A stretch of 7,546 nucleotides of DNA. Origin: Ruminococcaceae bacterium UBA1236 (lineage in GTDB: Bacteria; Bacillota; Clostridia; Oscillospirales; Acutalibacteraceae). The stretch is taken from assembly GCA_002309055.1 (NCBI GenBank), contig DBWO01000016.1, positions 12,125-19,670 of the forward strand, written 5' to 3'. The stretch's first letter is position 1. The number at the start of each line of letters is the position of its first letter. The notes beneath the pieces are model-generated. The model saw nothing but the letters and a program-made list of their open reading frames with translations, was not told the origin of the DNA and did no database searches. Of this stretch, positions 1 through 5,602 are shown one piece after another. The position numbers and the translations under genes are program-made.

Positions 1-302
1 AGCATACCGCCGAGCCAACGTGCGTTGACATAGGGCATACCGCAGCGGATTGCCTCTTCCTTAACGGAATCCTGGGCCTGCTTCTTGGTGCCTACGAAAA
101 GAACGTCGCCGCCTTCTGCGGAGATGTCACGGATGAAGAGATAAGCTTCTTCGAGCTTCTTAACGGTCTTCTGAAGGTCGATAATGTAGATACCGTTACG
201 CTCCGTGAAAATGTACTCTGCCATCTTGGGGTTCCATCTTCTGGTCTGGTGGCCGAAGTGAACGCCCGCCTCAAGCAACTGCTTCATTGATACTACTGAC
301 AT
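1..302 (-). CDS. rpsB: 30S ribosomal protein S2, N-terminal part (runs off left edge)
   Basis: Ribosomal protein S2 is a component of the small subunit that assembles late and helps bind S1 and mRNA. The visible N-terminal 100 residues begin MSVVSMKQLLEAGVHFGHQT and continue with RRWNPKM, the near-invariant S2 opening. They also contain YIIDLQKT (about residues 39-46), VGTKKQAQ (about 69-76) and VNARWLGGML at the edge. S2 is usually about 230-260 residues, so roughly 40% is present and the C-terminus lies outside the window. The ATG at 302-300 is supported by an AAGGAGG site at 311-317 with an 8-nt spacer. The gene follows a promoter at 425-453 and a leader that may fold. In most Bacillota tsf follows rpsB, but that cannot be seen here. 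Confidence 0.98.
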   Translation of the reverse strand, partial: MSVVSMKQLLEAGVHFGHQTRRWNPKMAEYIFTERNGIYIIDLQKTVKKLEEAYLFIRDISAEGGDVLFVGTKKQAQDSVKEEAIRCGMPYVNARWLGGM

Positions 303-344
303 TGATTTTTCCTCCTTAGTTAATTTTGTATCCTGTCAGACACA

Positions 345-393
345 ACCGCCGCAAGGCCTGATACCGCAACGGAAAGTATTCCGCACCGGCGAT
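345..393 (-). promoter_or_regulatory. Possible structured 5' leader of rpsB
   Basis: In the minus-strand transcript, 393-387 (ATCGCCG) can pair with 351-345 (CGGCGGT), giving a 7-bp closing stem with one G-U pair. Inside it 383-379 (CGGAA) pairs with 374-370 (TTCCG) around a 4-nt loop. The leader ends about 27 nt before the AAGGAGG site. Many ribosomal protein genes in Bacillota have leaders that the encoded protein binds, so autoregulation by S2 is conceivable. I do not recognise a named motif here. The pairing was done by eye without an energy calculation, and GC-rich sequence folds easily. Confidence 0.3.
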
Positions 394-443
394 AAAAATA
401 GCCCTGCGTGTGAATTGCCGTATCAGTTTATCACACACAGGGC
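391..443 (-). terminator. Intrinsic terminator downstream of the secreted-protein gene
   Basis: The minus-strand RNA has a 13-bp stem between 443-431 and 413-401, complete with one G-U pair, and a 17-nt loop (430-414). TATTTTTATC (400-391) follows immediately. The single imperfection is a G-U pair on the minus strand but a C-A mismatch on the plus strand, which supports function in minus-strand RNA. It lies about 67 nt beyond the stop of the secreted-protein gene and should end that transcript before rpsB. Confidence 0.7.
409..421. repeat. 13-bp direct repeat, copy 1
   Basis: TGTGAATTGCCGT occurs here and again, identically, at 494-506, 85 bp away. This copy overlaps the 3' arm and loop of the terminator hairpin and the predicted rpsB start site. 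A 10-bp part (TGAATTGCCG) also occurs at 2541-2550 inside the exporter gene, probably by chance. Function unknown. Confidence 0.5.
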
Positions 444-453
444 ATAATTTCAA
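425..453 (-). promoter_or_regulatory. Predicted rpsB promoter overlapping a terminator hairpin
   Basis: On the minus strand a -35 TTGAAA (453-448) is followed by a 17-bp spacer and a -10 TAAACT (430-425). TGA directly upstream of the -10 gives an extended -10. Transcription would start near 416-419, about 115 nt before the rpsB ATG. The -10 lies in the loop of the hairpin at 401-443, so RNA begun here lacks the 5' arm and cannot form that hairpin. Prediction from matches only. Confidence 0.6.
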
Positions 454-493
454 GTATTATTTTTATAAATTACAAAGTTTTTTTATATTACTT

Positions 494-506
494 TGTGAAT
501 TGCCGT
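494..506. repeat. 13-bp direct repeat, copy 2
   Basis: This is an identical second copy of TGTGAATTGCCGT, just after the stop codon of the secreted-protein gene (4 nt away on the minus strand). It overlaps the end of the weak dyad ACAAAGT/ACTTTGT (472-478 and 490-496). That 7-bp AT-rich stem has no T-run behind it, so I do not call it a terminator. Confidence 0.5.
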
Positions 507-509
507 TAA

Positions 510-2021
510 TCAGATGAAGAGAAGGAAGGACATTCCGTGCTCCTGAAGCCACTTCATACCGGTCTGGAGATATGAGGGAAGAGTGGTGGTGAGGAATCTT
601 AAAATCTGAACAAGGAAGCCCCATGCGCCTTCATCGCTGTGAAGAGCGGTAACCTTTGAGTTCTGAACGATGGGCTCGCCAACCTGTACCCAGCCGTCTG
701 TGCCCTTGTATTCCTCTTTGATGTAAATAACGGTGATGCTCTTTTCGCCGGTTGAAGTGGGATTATATTTGCCGGTAAACTGTGAACCCTTGGCGTTGGC
801 TGTCATCTGCGCCTTGTAGATGGTGGTATTGCCGTCCGAGAATGAATACGGAATAATTCTCGTGTCGCCCCACTGGATGTTGCCGTCTGTTCTGATATCG
901 CCGTTAAGAATGAACTTATTCTCTTTGCCGACTCTGACGTTTTCCGCATCATCCCAGCTGACAGCCGAAAGCTTGGTTGCGCTGGCGTTATAGACTTCGG
1001 CGGTGTTGGTGGTGATTGATTTGCTTACCGGCGCGCTCGGAGCATACTCCTCTGTAGCGGCTATTCTCTGATAAATGGTATAGTCCTTGCCTGCGGTAAG
1101 GCCCGTGAACTTGTTGTTTGTGCTCCATGTGCTGCCGTCTTTTGAATACTCATAACCAGCAAGAGCTTCAACTGTGAGAGTGGTCTTTGTAACCTCGGTA
1201 AAGTTAACCGGCTTGGGGGTATCTTTGCAGTTCTGGAGTGTTTTTATGGAAACGGATGTCGGCTCGCTCGCGAGCTTCGTGTCTGTTGCCTTGAGTCTGG
1301 CTGAAACAGTGTACCATGTACCTACCGCAAGACCTGTAAATACGTTGGAATCCTGCCAGTCACGGATTATCTCGCCGCCGTCAATCTTAAGCTGATACTC
1401 AGCGCCGGAGATTGATTCAACAGTGATGCTGTCCGCTGTGGCAACGGGTTTTACGTTTGCGGGGGGATTCTGTGTATCTTTAATCTTTTCGGAAAGAATC
1501 TCGCCGTAATAGAGTTTTTTGGCAGCGGAGTCATACTTAAAGCCGTAAACTCTGTAAGCGGTGCCCGACTTAAGGTTGAAAATAAGATTGCCGTTTACAG
1601 CATAAGATGATGTGTTCTTTACTTTGTAGGTAAGGCCGCTCACGTCATCGCATGACATGGTGAGAGTTCTTTCTTCATCGTTCTTATCGGCTTTGAGCGT
1701 AACTTCCTGAACGGTGATGGTTATGGTGGCGCTTTCTTCATCCGTGCCGACGGCTTCAAATGTGTATGAGCCGGGCTTTACTTCCTTGAGGGTGATAACG
1801 CTGCCGCTTACGGTGGAGTTTGACCCTGTGGGGGAGTTCTTGACAGTGTAAGTCATGTTTTCGGAAGGAGAAGCTGTGAGAGTAACGCCGTCCACGGTGC
1901 CGCCTGCCTCAAGGGAAATGGAGATGTCCGCGAATGAGGTTACCGCCGTGAATGAGCAGAGCATGAGCACTGCCATAAATACGGCAACAGCGCGCTTTGA
2001 TACGGATGTGATTTTCTTCAT
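510..2021 (-). CDS. Secreted multi-domain beta-sandwich (FN3/Ig-like repeat) protein, unknown function
   Basis: The 503-residue product is exported and probably acts at the cell surface. Residues 1-31 form a signal peptide: K2 K3 and R10, a hydrophobic core at about 11-28, and S-F-A at 29-31 as a likely cleavage site. Four degenerate beta-sandwich modules follow at about 45-106, 107-182, 190-262 and 270-340. Each has a Y-x-V/L/S-K strand and an L-x-x-G-x-x-Y turn. The last two are the clearest, with FTGLAVGTWYTV and FTGLTAGKDYTI followed by R-x-x-AT. A separate domain of about 120 residues (341-462) carries W356, W384 and W444. The tail (463-503) is aromatic and hydrophobic, ending in MSFLLFI. 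There is no LPxTG, SLH or dockerin motif and no catalytic signature. The ATG at 2021 has a GGAGG at 2030-2034 with an 8-nt spacer. The gene has its own promoter and a terminator before rpsB. Adhesion or matrix binding is possible, but nothing proves it. Confidence 0.85.
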   Translation of the reverse strand: MKKITSVSKRAVAVFMAVLMLCSFTAVTSFADISISLEAGGTVDGVTLTASPSENMTYTVKNSPTGSNSTVSGSVITLKEVKPGSYTFEAVGTDEESATITITVQEVTLKADKNDEERTLTMSCDDVSGLTYKVKNTSSYAVNGNLIFNLKSGTAYRVYGFKYDSAAKKLYYGEILSEKIKDTQNPPANVKPVATADSITVESISGAEYQLKIDGGEIIRDWQDSNVFTGLAVGTWYTVSARLKATDTKLASEPTSVSIKTLQNCKDTPKPVNFTEVTKTTLTVEALAGYEYSKDGSTWSTNNKFTGLTAGKDYTIYQRIAATEEYAPSAPVSKSITTNTAEVYNASATKLSAVSWDDAENVRVGKENKFILNGDIRTDGNIQWGDTRIIPYSFSDGNTTIYKAQMTANAKGSQFTGKYNPTSTGEKSITVIYIKEEYKGTDGWVQVGEPIVQNSKVTALHSDEGAWGFLVQILRFLTTTLPSYLQTGMKWLQEHGMSFLLFI

Positions 2022-2048
2022 AATTAAAACCTCCGTTTTTGTTCTGAA

Positions 2049-2063
2049 CCTGATGAAATCAGG
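2049..2063 (-). other. Small hairpin in the 5' leader of the secreted-protein gene
   Basis: The transcript contains a perfect 6-bp stem CCTGAT/ATCAGG with a 3-nt loop. It lies between the predicted start site (near 2071) and the GGAGG ribosome site (2030-2034). It could stabilise the 5' end of the mRNA. No T-run follows, so it is not a terminator. Confidence 0.35.
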
Positions 2064-2077
2064 GTATTTACCGATTG

Positions 2078-2086
2078 ATTATATCA
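2078..2086 (-). promoter_or_regulatory. Extended -10 promoter of the secreted-protein gene
   Basis: TGATATAAT on the minus strand is a perfect consensus extended -10 (TGn-TATAAT). The hexamer 17 bp upstream (TTCCAT) is a poor -35, as is common for extended -10 promoters. The start site would be near 2071, leaving a leader of about 50 nt with a small hairpin and a GGAGG site. The gene therefore has its own transcription start separate from the exporter gene upstream. Confidence 0.65.
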
Positions 2087-2139
2087 CAAATCTACCGCAA
2101 ATGGAATAGATTTTGCTTTATAATTATTAAAATTTTGTA

Positions 2140-2166
2140 AATTTTAGCGTGTTTTTCGCCAAAATT
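2140..2166 (-). terminator. Possible weak terminator after the exporter gene
   Basis: Directly after the exporter stop codon the minus-strand RNA can form a 10-bp stem, AATTTTGGCG with CGCTAAAATT, containing one G-U pair and a 7-nt loop. The wobble is a mismatch on the plus strand, favouring the minus-strand reading. The stem is AT-rich at its base and is not followed by a clean T-run, so it is at best a weak or partial terminator. Confidence 0.35.
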
Positions 2167-2167
2167 A

Positions 2168-3025
2168 TCAAATTGATATGCCGATTGCCTCCGTCAGCAC
2201 GCCCACAACCACGCCGCTGAAATAAAGCGCGGCAAGGAAGGCGATGTTCTCTTTCATATTGTGCTTGTTTGCTCTGAAGAGCACAAGCAGACCTATTCCG
2301 CACCCGGTAAGAAGGCCGGATATCATCGCGCCCGTGCCGATTATGCCGGAGAGGTAAAGCTCCGTGATAACAACAGAAGCGGCGCAGTTTGGAATGAGCC
2401 CCACAAGGGAGGCGACCGCGCAGCCCGCTACAGGCATATTCACAAAGAGTTTGCCGAGGTTATCCTCACCTATGAAATGCACCGCGGTGTTAAGCGCGAA
2501 AGTGATTATAAGAATAAAAAGCGTTATTTTGAGCGTGTGGTGAATTGCCGAGCGCACTATGCCCTCGTCCTCACAGTGGCAGTTTTCATCCTGACACAGT
2601 GATTTAATCTGCCTGTCGCTGCCCTGCTTTCTGAAAATTCTGAGCAGTATATCCGCCGCGAAGCCGATTATAACGGCAACCGTGAATTTTATGAGCAGTA
2701 TCTCCGCGAGCACTCTGAGCTCAACCTTTTCGGAAATGAGTATGGGTATCATTTCGTCCGAGGTGGAGAGAAAAACTGCTATAAGCGTGCCCGCCGAAAT
2801 AAGACCGCCCGAATAAAGCGAGGCCGCCGAGGCGGAAAAACCGCACTGCGGCACAAGCCCGAGCAAAGCGCCCGGGAGCGGCCCGTATCTGCCGGCTCTG
2901 CTTATTCTTTTTTCGCTCTTTTCACCCGTTTTGTGCTCAATGTATTCCATAAGCAGATAGGTGAGAAAGAGAAACGGAATAAGCTTGAGCGTATCAAGCA
3001 GAGTATCAAGTAAAACTTCCGTCAA
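2168..3025 (-). CDS. ArsP_2-type putative 10TM heavy-metal/manganese exporter
   Basis: This is a polytopic inner-membrane protein of 285 residues with the features of the putative heavy-metal exporter family ArsP_2, variously named arsenic efflux protein or putative manganese transporter. It has two related halves: GLVPQCGFSA at 56-65 and GLIPNCAASV at 209-218. Each half holds a conserved Pro-x-Cys in a membrane segment, which points to an internal duplication. Hydrophobic segments lie at about 13-27, 48-70, 74-97, 106-130, 163-183, 196-224, 228-250 and 258-284. A polar loop around 132-158 contains C144, C149, H150 and C151 among acidic residues, a possible metal-binding site. The start is TTG (3025-3023), chosen because GGAGT at 3034-3038 lies 8 nt upstream and the family-like N-terminus begins there. 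It lies 62 bp after rarA with no clear promoter between, so co-transcription is likely. The substrate cannot be told from sequence. Confidence 0.82.
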   Translation of the reverse strand: MTEVLLDTLLDTLKLIPFLFLTYLLMEYIEHKTGEKSEKRISRAGRYGPLPGALLGLVPQCGFSASAASLYSGGLISAGTLIAVFLSTSDEMIPILISEKVELRVLAEILLIKFTVAVIIGFAADILLRIFRKQGSDRQIKSLCQDENCHCEDEGIVRSAIHHTLKITLFILIITFALNTAVHFIGEDNLGKLFVNMPVAGCAVASLVGLIPNCAASVVITELYLSGIIGTGAMISGLLTGCGIGLLVLFRANKHNMKENIAFLAALYFSGVVVGVLTEAIGISI

Positions 3026-3033
3026 AACTTATC

Positions 3034-3038
3034 ACTCC
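3034..3038 (-). promoter_or_regulatory. Ribosome binding site supporting a TTG start of the exporter
   Basis: GGAGT on the minus strand sits 8 nt before the TTG at 3025-3023. No ATG or GTG in this frame has a comparable site nearby, so the site decides the non-ATG start. Confidence 0.6.
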
Positions 3039-3087
3039 GAAAACAATTATCTGTATCTGAAAAGGTGTTATTTTGTTGCATCCTGTA

Positions 3088-4374
3088 TTACTTTTTCCCG
3101 GATTCCGCGGAAAGAGCCCTGATTTTATCGCGGTATTCCTTTGCCGCCTGCTCCATCTTGTTATCGCCGAATTCATAGTAAACACGGTCTTTGATGGCGT
3201 CCGGAAGATATTGCTGATCAACCCAGTGCCCCGGGAAATCGTGAGCGTATTTGTAAAACTGACCTTTATTCGGGTTATCCTCACCGTCAAAGTGTTTGTT
3301 CTGAAGCCGGCGCGGAATCGGGCCCGTCCTTCCCTTTTGCACATCACCCATCGCGGTATTGATGGCGTTATAAGCCGAGTTTGATTTCGGGCTGTTGCAA
3401 ACGAGGATTACCGCGTCCGCGAGAGGAATTCTCGCCTCGGGCAGGCCGAGCATAAGCGCCGCGTCAACAGCCGCTTTGACAATCGGGATAATCTGCGGAT
3501 AGGCAAGCCCAACATCCTCGCAAGCGCACACCATAAGGCGGCGGCAGGCGGAAGGCAGGTCGCCCGCTTCGAGCAGACGGGCAAGATAATGCACGGCGGC
3601 ATTCGGGTCCGAGCCGCGCATTGATTTCTGATAAGCCGAGATTATGTCATAGTGCTCGTCGCTGTCCTTGTCATACCGCATCGCGCTTTTCTGCGTGAGC
3701 GATACGGCGCTCTCGAGCGTAATTGTTTTTTTGCCTCCCTCAAGCGCGGCGGAGAGCACGCACAGCTCAACGCTGTTAAGCGCTTTTCTCACATCGCCCG
3801 CGCAGGCTGTCGCTATATGCTCCGTAACACCGCTCTCAATCTCGTATTCCTCGCCCCTGCTCCGGGCCATTTCATCAAAGCCGCGGTTTACCGCCTTTTC
3901 AATTTCGGCGGGAGACACGCTTTTGAATTCAAACACCGTAGAACGGCTGAGAATTGCGGAATAAACATAGAAATATGGATTTTCCGTTGTTGAAGCGATG
4001 AGAGTGATGCTGCCGTTTTCAATATTCTCAAGCAGAGACTGCTGCTGGCGTTTGTTGAAATACTGAATCTCATCAAGGTAAAGGAGTATACCGTTCATCC
4101 CGCTGAGCGTATCAAGCTGAGCGATGGCGTCCTTTATGTCGGAGGTGCCGGCCGTAGTGCCGTTGAGCTTCACGAGGTGACGGTCCGTCTGTTTCGCTAT
4201 TATGCCCGCAAGTGTGGTTTTGCCGACACCCGGAGGGCCGTAAAACACCATATTGGGCAGTTCACCCGATTCTATAATGTTTCTCAGGGGCTTGCCCGGA
4301 GCAAGCAGATGCTCCTGCCCCACCATATCTTCAATTGTTTTCGGACGCATTCTGTCCGCAAGAGGGGCCGCCAT
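3088..4374 (-). CDS. rarA: Replication-associated recombination protein A (AAA+ ATPase, RarA/MgsA/WRNIP1 family)
   Basis: This AAA+ ATPase acts at stalled or gapped replication forks and is related to clamp-loader subunits. From the ATG chosen here it has 428 residues, about normal for the family. Numbered from the upstream GTG (three more residues), the motifs are: MRPKTIEDMVGQEHL (12-26), Walker A GPPGVGKT (49-56), Walker B LLYLDEIQ (100-107), sensor 1 STTENP (131-136), arginine finger in ILSRS (R147), sensor 2 GDVRKALN (R199), and the C-terminal oligomerisation region ending near HWVDQQYLPD (386-395). The usual DEIHRFNK reads DEIQYFNK. A GTG at 4383 is in frame, but GAGGTGAG (4386-4379) overlaps it and sits 5-6 nt before the ATG at 4374, so I prefer the ATG (MAAPLADRMRP). 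The gene has its own promoter and is divergent from ctsR; the exporter gene follows on the same strand. Confidence 0.96.
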   Translation of the reverse strand: MAAPLADRMRPKTIEDMVGQEHLLAPGKPLRNIIESGELPNMVFYGPPGVGKTTLAGIIAKQTDRHLVKLNGTTAGTSDIKDAIAQLDTLSGMNGILLYLDEIQYFNKRQQQSLLENIENGSITLIASTTENPYFYVYSAILSRSTVFEFKSVSPAEIEKAVNRGFDEMARSRGEEYEIESGVTEHIATACAGDVRKALNSVELCVLSAALEGGKKTITLESAVSLTQKSAMRYDKDSDEHYDIISAYQKSMRGSDPNAAVHYLARLLEAGDLPSACRRLMVCACEDVGLAYPQIIPIVKAAVDAALMLGLPEARIPLADAVILVCNSPKSNSAYNAINTAMGDVQKGRTGPIPRRLQNKHFDGEDNPNKGQFYKYAHDFPGHWVDQQYLPDAIKDRVYYEFGDNKMEQAAKEYRDKIRALSAESGKK

Positions 4375-4378
4375 TTCA

Positions 4379-4386
4379 CTCACCTC
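4379..4386 (-). promoter_or_regulatory. Ribosome binding site that decides the rarA start
   Basis: GAGGTGAG on the minus strand lies just before the ATG at 4374-4372. It overlaps the alternative GTG at 4383-4381, which has no purine-rich site of its own upstream (the sequence there is GATTTTTGTGA). The downstream ATG is therefore the likelier start. Confidence 0.65.
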
Positions 4387-4407
4387 ACAAAAATCGCTTA
4401 GATTTTA

Positions 4408-4436
4408 ATGATAACATAATTATATAAAAATTGCAA
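4408..4436 (-). promoter_or_regulatory. Predicted rarA promoter
   Basis: On the minus strand a -35 TTGCAA (4436-4431), a 17-bp AT-rich spacer and a -10 TATCAT (4413-4408) are present. TGT just upstream gives an extended -10. The start site would be near 4401, leaving a short leader of about 27 nt that contains the ribosome site. The nearest CtsR box is over 90 bp upstream of the -35, so I see no reason to place rarA under CtsR control. Confidence 0.7.
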
Positions 4437-4527
4437 GAACGGATATAGCCGATGAAAAAGCGAGAAAAAATGAGAAAAACGAAGTATAAGCGAGATTTTA
4501 CCGCCGTACACACATCCTGTATCGTGT

Positions 4528-4544
4528 TTTGACCTTTTTTGACC
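4528..4544 (-). promoter_or_regulatory. CtsR operator, box 1
   Basis: Read on the minus strand this is GGTCAAA-AAA-GGTCAAA, two perfect CtsR heptads with the canonical 3-bp spacing. It ends 1 bp before the ctsR -35 (4546-4551). CtsR dimers bind such tandem heptads and repress class III heat-shock genes in Bacillota. Confidence 0.92.
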
Positions 4545-4545
4545 T

Positions 4546-4574
4546 TTGCGTTTTTGACTTTCTCTGACTATAAT
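4546..4574 (+). promoter_or_regulatory. Promoter of the ctsR-mcsA-mcsB operon
   Basis: A -35 TTGCGT (4546-4551), a 17-bp spacer and a consensus -10 TATAAT (4569-4574) give a predicted start near 4581. CtsR boxes cover the region upstream of the -35, the spacer and the initially transcribed region. This is the expected layout for negative autoregulation relieved by heat or protein stress. Confidence 0.8.
4553..4569 (-). promoter_or_regulatory. CtsR operator, box 2
   Basis: Read on the minus strand this is AGTCAGA-GAA-AGTCAAA, fitting the RGTCARA-N3-RGTCARA consensus. It fills the -35/-10 spacer and shares its end base with the -10. Bound CtsR here would directly block RNA polymerase. Confidence 0.85.
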
Positions 4575-4582
4575 GTGTTTAA

Positions 4583-4599
4583 AGTCAGAAAAGGTCAAA
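4583..4599 (+). promoter_or_regulatory. CtsR operator, box 3
   Basis: AGTCAGA-AAA-GGTCAAA matches the CtsR consensus on the plus strand. It lies just downstream of the predicted start site and before the ctsR ribosome site (4609-4616). It is an inverted near-copy of box 2 (15 of 17 positions), the two separated by 13 bp. Confidence 0.88.
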
Positions 4600-4622
4600 G
4601 AAGTGAAAAGAGGTGATGGGCC

Positions 4623-5087
4623 GTGAGTTCAAGTCTTTCAAGTCAGATAACGCGCATGCTCCTTGATATGCTTGAAAAGGAAGGCACAACCGAAATCAGG
4701 AGGAATGACCTGGCCCAGTCGCTCGGATGCGTGCCGAGCCAGATTAATTACGTTATATCCTCGCGCTTTACTCCCGAGCACGGCTACATCGTGGAGAGCC
4801 GCAGGGGCGGCGGAGGTTATGTCAAAATAACCCGCGTGTCGCTTGACTCCCCCACCGCGATTATGCACGCCGTAAACTCGGCAGGCACATCCATAGACCC
4901 GCTCGCGGCGCGCTCGTGCATACTTAACCTGCTCTCAAGAGGCGTGATTGACAAGAGCGGCGCAAGGCTGATGCTCAGCGCCGTTGACGACAGCGCCCTT
5001 CGCCCCCTGCCAACAGAGCAGAGGGATGCCGTGAGAGCGTCAATTCTCAAACAAATGCTTTTAGCTTACGGAAAGGATGATAAATGA
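4623..5087 (+). CDS. ctsR: CtsR, transcriptional repressor of class III heat-shock genes
   Basis: CtsR is a dimeric winged helix-turn-helix repressor that controls clp genes and its own operon. This 154-residue protein is of normal length. The helix-turn-helix spans about 27-50 (NDLAQSLGCVPSQINYVISS). The wing follows with ESRRGGGGYVKI (58-69). In Bacillus the tetraglycine loop is the intrinsic heat sensor, and an arginine of this wing is the McsB phosphorylation site in Geobacillus (R60/R61 here). The C-terminal part (about 76-150) fits the dimerisation and Clp-interaction domain. The GTG start at 4623 has AGAGGTGA (4609-4616) with a 6-nt spacer. The stop overlaps the mcsA start (ATGA). Three CtsR boxes upstream indicate autorepression. 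Confidence 0.97.
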   Translation: MSSSLSSQITRMLLDMLEKEGTTEIRRNDLAQSLGCVPSQINYVISSRFTPEHGYIVESRRGGGGYVKITRVSLDSPTAIMHAVNSAGTSIDPLAARSCILNLLSRGVIDKSGARLMLSAVDDSALRPLPTEQRDAVRASILKQMLLAYGKDDK

Positions 5088-5602
5088 TGTTATGCCAGAA
5101 CTGCGGCAAAAATGAAGCCAACACACACATAAAACAGATTATAAACGGCGATACGGCGGAGAGCCATCTCTGCTCCGAGTGCGCCAATCACCTGGGTTAT
5201 TCGGACATATTCTCCGGCTTTGATTTCAGCCTGTCCGATTTCTTCGGCGGATTTCTCAGCGACGCGCTTCCCGGCCATAGAATCGGAGATGTGAAGAGAT
5301 GCGAAAAATGCGGCGCGTCGTTCAACGACATTATCCGCGACGGAAGAGTAGGCTGCGCCAACTGCTACACCACATTTTATGACAGACTCAAGCCTTCGCT
5401 CCAGCGAATTCACGGCAAAACAAGGCACTCCGGCAAAGTCAGCAGGAGCGTGAACAGCGCTCCCAAAGAGGAGAGCGCCGAGGAGAAAATTGCCAAACTG
5501 CAGTCCGCTATGGATGAGGCTGTAGCGAGCCAGAATTTTGAAGATGCGGCAAAAATCAGGGATGAATTAAAAGCGCTGAAAGGAGAGAATAATAATGAAT
5601 AA
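5084..5602 (+). CDS. mcsA: McsA, zinc-finger activator of the McsB arginine kinase and Clp adaptor
   Basis: McsA is a cytosolic zinc-binding protein that in Bacillus binds and activates McsB and helps inactivate CtsR. The 172-residue product has the family layout. Zinc module one has C4-x2-C7 and C30-x2-C33, and module two has C73-x2-C76 and C91-x2-C94. All eight cysteines are present. A basic segment (about 107-121, HGKTRHSGK) leads to a C-terminal UVR-type helical hairpin (about 133-167, EEKIAKLQSAMDEAV...FEDAAKIRDELKAL). The gene starts in an ATGA overlap with ctsR; AAAGGA at 5072-5077 can serve the ATG at 5084 or the next one at 5087. Its end overlaps mcsB by 8 bp. An intact McsA next to an altered McsB is worth noting. 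Confidence 0.95.
   Translation: MMLCQNCGKNEANTHIKQIINGDTAESHLCSECANHLGYSDIFSGFDFSLSDFFGGFLSDALPGHRIGDVKRCEKCGASFNDIIRDGRVGCANCYTTFYDRLKPSLQRIHGKTRHSGKVSRSVNSAPKEESAEEKIAKLQSAMDEAVASQNFEDAAKIRDELKALKGENNNE

Noticed and set aside
472..496. Dyad ACAAAGT/ACTTTGT after the secreted-protein gene as a terminator
   Set aside because: The stem is only 7 bp, AT-rich, with an 11-nt loop and no T-run on the minus strand. The hairpin at 401-443 is a much better terminator.
3103..3112. Palindrome TTCCGCGGAA near the end of rarA
   Set aside because: A 10-bp palindrome within a coding sequence with no T-run or other context; likely chance.
3006..3347. 113-codon minus-strand open frame in the 3' part of rarA
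   Set aside because: It overlaps the rarA coding frame, bridges rarA and the exporter gene in another frame, and its product has the composition of an out-of-frame shadow.
4458..4495. AAGCGAGA direct repeats 30 bp apart upstream of rarA
   Set aside because: Eight-base repeats in an A-rich stretch are easily expected by chance and match no operator I know.
4398..4598. 66-codon minus-strand open frame across the rarA-ctsR intergenic region
   Set aside because: It reads through the ctsR promoter and all three CtsR operators, its product is low-complexity with no recognisable features, and the region is fully explained by regulatory sites.
4638..5050. Two minus-strand open frames opposite ctsR
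   Set aside because: Both lie inside ctsR, whose frame has unambiguous family motifs. No ribosome site or promoter supports them.
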